Origin: Aedes albopictus
Taxonomy: Eukaryota > Arthropoda > Insecta > Diptera > Culicidae
Length of the DNA stretch: 64,000 bases
Reading direction: 5' to 3'
Assembly: GCF_035046485.1 (NCBI RefSeq)
Contig: NC_085137.1
Location: 345,640,505 to 345,704,504 of the forward strand
Below, one piece after another: positions 56,406 to 64,000 of this stretch (the stretch's first letter is position 1; each line of letters begins with the position of its first letter). The notes beneath the pieces were generated by a model. It saw only the letters and a list, made by a program, of their open reading frames with translations, was not told where the DNA came from and ran no database searches. Position numbers and translations under genes: made by a program.

Positions 56406-56584
56406 TGAACCAAAGTGCATGCACTGTGCAGCTTGTATTTTGCCAACAGAAAGAGCAGAGGAACCCGCGTAAGCTCATCCATTGGCCATGTGCGCAACAC
56501 ATTTCCTCGAGGAGCTCTTTTCCAGATATTTTTTCATTGCTTCGGCAGATAATGTTCCGGGGGGCTTGTATTAGTTTTCTAGAT

Positions 56585-56880
56585 ATTCCTGCCTGAAATC
56601 TCTACATAAAATTCGTTCCGAAATTCCTCGTTATTCTACCAGGGATTCCAAATTTGTTGTGAATCATTCTTGTGAAATTCCTTCAAAAGTGACTCCAGGA
56701 TTTGCTTGAGAAGTAGCTCTAAGCGTTCTTCCAGAATTATTCTCATTGATTAGTTCAGAGATTCCTCAAAATCGAAATTTCTGTAATCTTAGAGAAAGCT
56801 TACTCATTCTGAGGGTCAAAATTTCCATAGAAATTCCTTCAGAAAATCCTTACTGCATTCCTACGGAAAATGCTCAATTA
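56585..56880. repeat. Degenerate 12-bp-period array, inverse orientation
   Basis: ATTCCTGCCTGAAATC, GGATTCCAAATTTG and ATTCCTTCAGAAAATCC units, strongly drifted. Confidence 0.5.
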
Positions 56881-59170
56881 AGAATAAGTACTGAACACTA
56901 ATGAACACTAACAAATGCTTCAGATCTACACGAATGAACCACTTCGGCAGGGGTCCTATATTGGGCAATTTTCGCTTTTACAAAACTTAGTCAATTTTAT
57001 ACCAGTCAATTTGATTTCTTTTCTGTACGATAAGATCGTGCAGTCCACTGCAGTGTCATTTCAGTAAGATTCATTTTTATTATTTATCTTCATTACGAAA
57101 CTTTTAGCCCAAGGCATCACAGAGATTTTCGACCTCATAGTGGTTTATTTCTAAAATATCAAGCTTTTGAACAAAAACTGGATCAAGTTGATTAATTGTA
57201 TGCGATTCATTCATAAGATGATCAAGAAGTAAATGTTTGACATTGCAATTCTGTTGTATACCGATGCACAAGAAACGTAAAAAAACAAACGTAATAAAGA
57301 AAAGCGACCTGCCATCCATGTTTCACCGGTGATTTTGCACACCATCAGCAGCGCAGTACCGTCCACAAGGAGCGGAAATACTGCCATCACTCTTACCGGA
57401 TATGATGGTGTTGAGAGCTTTCTCACCTGCTCTGCTCTGAGCTCCTGGTGGTGGATGTATTATTGTAAATGATTAAAGAAATGGAGTGTAAAGCATAATC
57501 CGAGCTGATTCCGTGGTCGGTCGTTGCAGAGCATATTTCATACAAAGTAATACTTAGTGAAATTTTTCGGATATGGAGTAAAACACCGCGGTGATGATAA
57601 AACAAAAGTGTTAAAATATGGAACAATTCTTTCTTAGCAAGAATGATCCAATATAAAAATGGTCGTTTGTCATCGTCTTTATTAAATCCGATCGATTTAC
57701 TGGAGGAACCACATTTCAGCTGTACTTAAATGAATTATTATTATTATTACTTTATTATAGAGCCTCAGGCCGATTCATCTCTAATTCGTAGATGTAATTT
57801 CCTTCAAATTAAATCAACAAATGCTTATGATGTCGACCTGCAAAATTAATATCCACAACTCCACGTGGGTCACAAATCTACAACGAGATTAACCTCTCGA
57901 GAAGCCATGAACTAGAAAAATTAAGCAAACAAAGTACATTATTCACGCTGTGTACCATCCAAACCACTTGACCCGATAGTTGCCAGAGGTCGGATCTGGT
58001 GTGTGTTGCACTCGGGGTATCCCATTACTGCAGAAACCACCGAACAAACATGATCCACTTTATACTTTCCTTCCACACACACTTCCTTCCTCTCCATTAG
58101 AGAGCGCGAGCACCAAGTGCACAGAGGAGGACGACCGTGCATCACGGATTTCCACTTGTGCTCGGAAAATAGGTACTACTAGGAAGGGCCATCTCGTATG
58201 CCAAGAGCAGCCTGGCAGCCAGCACTGCTCTCAACCTGATTTAAAAATGAAGACCCGGAACCGGATCCGATGGCAGAAAGTATAGGTCAACCACACCCTG
58301 CCTGATTTCCCGGCCGGCTGTGCTGACCATCCGACCAACCAACGCTAGTTCTAATTTAAATTTAAATTACTCTCGTTTTCATCCTTTTTTCCGGGTTTAC
58401 AGCTGGGTCCCCCCATTCTGTGTAGGTACTGTTGTAGACCTGGTAGGTAGGCAGGAAAAACAGAACAAAATAAAATTCAGTCAGTTTACCGCGTAGTTTA
58501 TGCAAGTAATTGACCCAGTTTTTCCGTCATCCAGGATCACCACCGTTCGTCCCTGCCGTGGTGGCACAGATAGAGCAGCCCGGCTGCAGAGATAGAGGTG
58601 GTACAGAAAGCACAGGAGCGAGCCAGGAAAAACATCCACCCCGGAGAATGATATGGCAATTTGAGTGTTGTTTTAGTTTTATTACCGCAGGACGACTACC
58701 TCCGTGAGAGGGCTTGTTGAGGATGAACGGACGACGTTCGACGAGGCGTCGGCCGTTTGGTTGCGATGATACGGCACGGTCAAAGGTGTAGCTGGGGGAT
58801 TCTAGTAAGGGGTGGTCCAGTAAGGTAATTTTTACGATTTTTTGACACCCTCGCCGCTTTGTAACATCTTTTGTATGAAAACTAGAATATTTTTCTATGG
58901 CGCGTAAGATTTCTCAAATCCTTCCTACCTTCATTAATCCTTAAGTAATTTGTAGCCGGCTCCTTAGTGATTTCAGATGCTTTTGTACGAACCTTGCTAG
59001 GGTATGACTACTCTTCATCAGTCTAAGACCCTACCTTCATCTTTTTTCAAAAACAGACGATTTAACCCTTTGGAGCCGGAGGGGTCATATATGACCCCAA
59101 CATAGAAACGGCTGTATAAATTCACCCATTCAGCAAAACAGAATACTGTCTTCGGCAAAGTTGTTGCAAA
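56881..59170. other. Low-copy DNA, possible 5' region of a minus-strand gene
   Basis: The least repetitive part of the right half. It has balanced composition at 57300-57440 and 57960-58750, an ATT microsatellite at 57734-57750, and a CTTTGGAGCCGGAGGGGTCA phrase near 59069. Open frames at 57980-58285 and 58510-58707 lack motifs. On minus, several splice-donor-like sites (CAG-GTGAGA at about 57431, CCG-GTAAGA at about 57400) surround the exon candidate below. Confidence 0.4.
57309..57387 (-). CDS. Possible first coding exon, signal-peptide-like (weak)
   Basis: An ATG at 57387 on minus opens a hydrophobic stretch (MAVFPLLVDGTALLMV) that looks like a secretion signal with one internal Asp. Ending at a G before GTCGCT (57309), or earlier before GTGAAA, leaves one base of a codon. 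That base would join the CG at the start of the 48416 exon to give GCG, so the two exons are in phase. The GTCGCT donor is poor and GTGAAA only fair. Better donors lie upstream of the ATG, and the linking intron would be about 9 kb. The phase match has a one-in-three chance by luck. Treat as a hypothesis. The protein is unknown. Confidence 0.2.
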
Positions 59171-59179
59171 TTGAGTCCT

Positions 59180-60850
59180 CTATTAAGGAAAAATGGGAAT
59201 ATTTGTATTTCAGACGTCATTGACAACCTAGAACATCCTGAACACCATGAAATTTGGAAAAACGAAATAATTGACATACCAGTTGTTCTAAAAGCTGAAC
59301 TTGGATATGGGTTACGTTTATATGTATTCGTAAACCCTTGGTCAAGAATATCAAGATATGTTTTATATTCTGGGATGTTCTAGGTGTTCCAAATTGTCCT
59401 AGAGTGAAGTCCTTCAAATCTACAAGAATAATTTTATGTATTTTCGCCACACATAATAGCATTGCATAACCTACTGTGATCCGTGAAGCTTTTGACATCT
59501 ACAATGTTTTTTAGATATACTATGGGGATATTCCAGGTCAGCCAAACTACCTTGGAGTTCAGAACTTCAGGTCTACACTCGTAACAATAGCCATATCTGT
59601 TATACTGAGTAACGCTGCACAATCAACCTCGGTTACTGGAGCAGTCTGAAGTCTACTAGCTTATTATAATCCTTTGGGACATTCAGGGTCGTCCAAACTG
59701 TTCTATAATAAAGTCCTTCAAATCTACAAGAATAACTCTATGTGTATTCGCCATAAATAATAGTATTGTATAATCTGGTGGGATCCGTGAAGCTCTTGAA
59801 ATCTCATTCATGTTCAAATGTCATTTAGAGACACTATAGGGATATTCCAGGTCAGCCAAACTACCTTGGAGTTCAGAACTTCAGGTCTACACTTGTAACA
59901 GTAGCCATATTTGTTATACTGAGTAACGCTGCATAGTTAACCGCGGTTACTAGAGCAATCTGAAGTCTACTAGCTTATTTTAACTCTTTAGGATATTCAC
60001 GGTCGCCCAAAATGTTCTATAATGAAGTCCTTCAAATCTACAAAAATAACTCTATGTGTTTTCGTCATAAATAATAGCATTGCATAATCTGCTGGGATCC
60101 GTAACGCTCTTGAAATCTCAAATGTCATTTAAAGACACTATAGGGATATTTCAGGTCAGCCAAACTACCTTGGAGTTCAGAACTTCAGGTCAACACTCGT
60201 AACAGTAGCCATAGCTGTCAAACTGAGTAACGATGCATAATCAACCGTGGTTACCGGAACAATCTCAAGTCTTCTTGTTTATTATAACCCTTTGGGACAT
60301 TCACGGTCGTCCAAATTGTTCTATAATGAAGTTCTTCAAATCTACAAGAATGTCTTTAAGTGTTTTCACCACAAACTATAGTATTTCATAATTTGCTGGG
60401 ATCCCTGAAGCTCTTAAAATCTCAAATGTCATTTAGAAACACTATAGGGATATTTCAGATAAGCCAGAACTTCAGGTCTACATTTGTAACCACAGCCATA
60501 TCTGCAATACTAAGTAACGTTGCATATTTATCTGTGGTTATTGGACCAATCTGAAGGCTACTTTTTATTATTAACCTTTAGGACATTCAGGGTCGGGAAA
60601 ACTGTTCTAAAATGGAGTCCTTCAAATCTACAAAAAAAAAACTTTGTGATTTCGCCAAAAATAATAACATAGCATAATCTGCTGAGATCCGTGAAGCTCT
60701 TAATCTTAAAAGTTATTTAGAGACACTATGGAAATATTTCAGGTCAGCCAAACAATCATGGACTTCAGAACATGAGGTTTACACTCGTAACATCAACTAT
60801 ATCCGACATACTGAGTAAAGTTTCATAATCAATCGCGGTGATTTTGTTTT
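59180..60850. repeat. Tandem satellite of about 300 bp, five to six units
   Basis: GTCCTTCAAATCTACAAGAA or a close variant occurs at 59409, 59713, 60027, 60331 and 60617 (spacings 304, 314, 304, 286). Each unit also has CACTATAGGGATATTCCAGG, CTTCAGGTCTACACT and CTGAGTAACGCTGC words. Units have drifted, most at the two edges. No coding sequence; frames at 59171-59383 and 60360-60554 are incidental. Confidence 0.88.
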
Positions 60851-62061
60851 AGATAGTAACGCTATACTACCAAATAGGATCTATGAACCTCTAAATTCTA
60901 AAAATTCTCAAGGGTTACTTCATGATAATTTTTGTGATAATTCCACATTCCACATCAGCAAACTTGGACAAGTTCATGGTTCGGTGCTCGGTCAATAAAT
61001 TGGAGTTCAGAGCTTCAAGTCTACAATTATGCTAAATGAATTTTACAATGGGTTGAAAAACGTTCAATAATCAACAATGTACACAGAACCATTTTGTCAG
61101 GTAAAATCTAATATCCTTTTGTTACAGGTTACATGCTGTAACTTTTTTTAACTGTGTACGCTATCCAGCCATGGATAAAAAAAATCAAGTCAATAGGTAA
61201 TATGCTATGAGATTGACTAATTTTTAACAGAAAGTTCCCAAAGTACGACTTCGTACCCAAATGATTCCATGCTCTATCTTTTTTGCATACATTCCCTGTT
61301 GGTCAACAGACATGATTCACTGCTCATGATTCTATCGAGCTTCTAAGAGATATAATCACGGTAAAGGCTGCCAATACGACTGCCAAGACGTCTAGGAAAG
61401 CCCTTCAGCCTTCTCCCATGCAACTCGGATTCCTATCTCAGCGTGGCAACGGCCGGGTTACGAGCAACTTTAGAACATGGTCTGGCACCTACCCGGATAG
61501 AGGCTAATGGCAAACAAAGGACAAAATAATAACTGGTTTTGCCATCATATCTCGTTTTGGCATTCTTCAGTTATTATGAAAAACTTAAAATTACAACTGA
61601 AAGTCTCTCTAATAAAGACAAATCAATCAATCAATTAAAATTACAAATCAGTGAAGAGAATTGTCAGACAAAAGAGGCACAAAACAAGCAACAAAGGAGC
61701 CGCGACGATTACTCTTTATCCCTACTGGTAACAGATAATGACATGATCTCGAACTTTTTTGTTGCAGACAAAACGGAAGCTGAATTTGTTGCGTACTTTT
61801 CAACTCGTGAATAATCAATTATTGCTAACACAAAGTCAAAACTGTTTGATGATAGAGCTTCACCAGAGTTGCAGTGTTTACCAACTCGAAGTTACCGTTC
61901 GAAAATCGCAATACAAGGCTTAAAAATCTGTAAACTCGTGGCTTACGATGTTAATCCCATTATTTTCAAGTTGGGACAAACTTATGTCGCATGGGTTTGT
62001 TTGTCGCAACAAATACAGGTTGCGACATTGTCATTATTGTTGCGCGATGGTTGAATTTTGA
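60851..62061. other. Unassigned sequence; one small open frame, not called
   Basis: 60850-61100 fades out of the satellite. 61360-61510 is more balanced (AGCGTGGCAACGGCCGGGTT). A 91-codon frame at 61539-61814 (+) is rich in Lys, Glu, Gln and Asn with a possible short coiled coil (residues about 14-50). It has no family I know, no promoter and no splice signals. It could be a fragment of an element ORF. Confidence 0.4.
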
Positions 62062-64000
62062 TTCACTGTTACCAATCAATAGCAAAATATACAATCATAG
62101 CAAATCTTGTCATTGATATGTTATTCATGAATAATGCTAAATAACACATCAATAACAAAAATTACTATCATGGTAAAACTTGCAATTTAGCACCTTTTAT
62201 AATGAATTGTATAAAATATCAAAACAATAACATAATTTACATTCCTAGCTAAATTTGCCATTATTTTGATATTGTGAGAAATTATTTATAAACATTAGGC
62301 CCCATAACATATTTTACTCTTAATATACCATTAACTATTATATTGTATATTTCAAGCATAACTTTTCAATTCGACGTATCTCGCAAAAGTAAACAAATCC
62401 GGATTCTCAGCTGTGTGTTTGATTCGCAATGGATTCTACCGTCAAGGCACCATTCACCGTGGATCTAAGAGGATTTGGGGCAAATAAGGGCTGTCATTTG
62501 ACACCAGTCTTATAAACATTGTTGGTGCCGCTTTTAATTGCCTTCATTATAGGTTTAAATTAAAGCAATATCCACAGAAGTAGAAAATTTTTCACAAAAT
62601 TTGGTGATATAGTACAGTTAGTAAAGGGTAGTAGGGTCGCCTAATTCCGTGGTAGGTCACCATTCACCGTGGTAGTAGGGACCCATTCACCGTGTATGAG
62701 AAATTTTATTCTACTTTGTTTAAAAATGATCGAAACAACCCAGCCAAGGGAATTTTCTTCGTTTAAATTCATTTCAAGTAATAACTTGCCAGATTTTATT
62801 AGAAAAACGAATGTTCAAATTTTCGATTTTTTCTAGATATATGGGACAATATGACGCACGGTGAATGGAGACCATTGATTTTTAGGGTACCCATTTACCG
62901 TGCCTTTTTGTTTCAATTAAAAAGTACGAGTAATCGTACTTTCTTGTTAAACTTACTTCGGTAATGCAAAATACATACCTGATATGTGAATTTAATTGCT
63001 TCTTGGTGGAATAAAAACGTCACTACATTTAGTTTATCGCTTAAATCACCTTAGCGCAGTTTTCGTTTTTTCAATATGAATGCAGTGAACGAGCAGAAAC
63101 CCGCTTCATGTAAACACAATTTAGTATCAAAATGATACTTTTAAATGTTTCTAATGAGCGTTTTGACATAGTAACAATACATTAGTGTTGTATTGGTGAA
63201 ATTGAAGGGAAATTGTCATATCATTCAATCATAATATGGAAATAATGAAAAAATATTCGAAGGCACACGGTGAATGGAGCCCCCACGGTGAATGGCGCCT
63301 TGACGGTATTTGATGCACATCAATTTATTTTAATATAGAACTCAAACAATTAAAGAGTATAATTTGTAAAACAACGTATCTATCTACCCTAACAACCCTA
63401 CGCTGCGCAAACGTTCCTAAATAGGAGAAGCCAGAGTAGGCAACGCGGGGCAACGGTGGCTACGTTCATCAAAGTGAATTTGATTTTTAAGTTCGTTTCG
63501 TTTTGAGTTTTTAATTTCCACAAAATAAAACTGTTTTTACATTGATTGATGAACTTAAATTTTGTTGAAAAAAAAAAGAAATAGCTCATTTTACCTTTCT
63601 TCTGCTACTTTGAAATAATAACTGAATCAACCGTTATTTTAAAATTGAATTTGAACAACTAAACCTACCATTATTTTGATCGCCACATAAACAGCTAAAT
63701 TTGTTCTTATTCTGTTATCAATAACTCAAGAATGTCATATTTTGTTATTCTTCGATAACAGTTAATTTGGGTCTTATTTTGTTATCAATATTTCAATAAT
63801 AACTTATTTTGATCTTCAATTTTATCCGCATGCTTTACCATTACTTTGTTATTACAATGGCATAATATGTTATTTTTAAGTTTTTCTGCTACCAAAATTT
63901 TGTTATTATTTTTGTTAGTTAAACTCTTATTTCAAACAAACAAATAACACATTTTGCCATTCAAACATTCTGTTTTAATGGTAAAATTTGCCATTCTTTT
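62062..64000. mobile_element. ATAAC-rich AT element, split by a TIR element
   Basis: Words such as ATGTTATTCATGAATAA, CAATAACAAAAATTAC, TTTTGTTATCAATAACTC and GATAACAGTTAATTTGG fill 62062-62436 and resume at 63600-64000. The style is that of 24971-25400. The element runs off the window end, so it is partial, and its termini were not found. Confidence 0.4.
62439..63306 (-). mobile_element. TIR element with CACGGTGAATGG repeats, copy 2, inverted
   Basis: The same family as 37023-37872, in opposite orientation: CCGTCAAGGCACCATTCACC at the left and GGCGCCTTGACGG at the right, flanked by TA (62437-62438 and 63307-63308). The inner sequence matches the first copy nearly base for base. Visible differences include GACGCACGGTGAATGG against the other copy's CCATTCACCGTGCCCC and an extra GAGCCCCCACGGTGAATGG near the right end. 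No transposase. Confidence 0.87.

Noticed and set aside
61539..61814. 91-codon Lys/Glu/Gln/Asn-rich frame as a small gene
   Set aside because: AT-rich DNA produces such composition by chance; no family, no transcription signals, and no neighbouring exon.

Overview
The window reads as insect, most likely Aedes mosquito, intron or intergenic DNA. It is AT-rich, has almost no long reading frames, and is crowded with nested transposable elements. The main pointers to Aedes are four tRNA-derived SINEs with the Feilai layout (tRNA-like head, GAA-rich tail, 11-14 bp target duplications), a BEL/Pao-style LTR element primed by tRNA-Tyr, a LOA/I-type LINE relic, many palindromic MITEs, and long degenerate 12-bp-period arrays of the GGAATTCCTGGA type. 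Species and element family names are recognition by eye, not database hits.

Layout. 1-4.5 kb: AT-rich DNA and 12-bp arrays. 4.5-10.2 kb: a foldback element split by a recent LTR retrotransposon (416 and 415 bp LTRs, GTGCC duplication), which itself holds a palindromic MITE and a hairpin array but no visible gag or pol. 10.2-17 kb: low-copy DNA, a CRE/TATA cluster, a 593-bp palindrome. 17-19.4 kb: a 140-bp repeat interrupted by a TIR element, itself interrupted by a short LINE derivative. 19.5-31 kb: three hAT-like MITEs, one SINE, a 2.85-kb TIR element and 12-bp arrays. 31-43 kb: further small elements, two SINEs, a MITE rich in CACGGTGAATGG, a 15-bp minisatellite, and 4.5 kb of 12-bp array. 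43-47.1 kb: a TIR-flanked tRNA-like unit, then a 3.5-kb foldback element. 47-51 kb: low-copy DNA with one convincing exon on the minus strand, a SINE and nested MITEs. 52.4-54.6 kb: a decayed LINE. 55-61 kb: two tandem satellites around low-copy DNA. 62-64 kb: a second copy of the CACGGTGAATGG MITE, in opposite orientation.

The only host coding sequence I can defend is a His-rich internal exon at 48225-48416 (minus). A possible first exon at 57309-57387 (minus) would join it in phase but is weak. If both belong to one gene, most of the window is intron or flank of a minus-strand gene. The sequence is best read as a record of insertions within insertions, many of which can be ordered from their target duplications.
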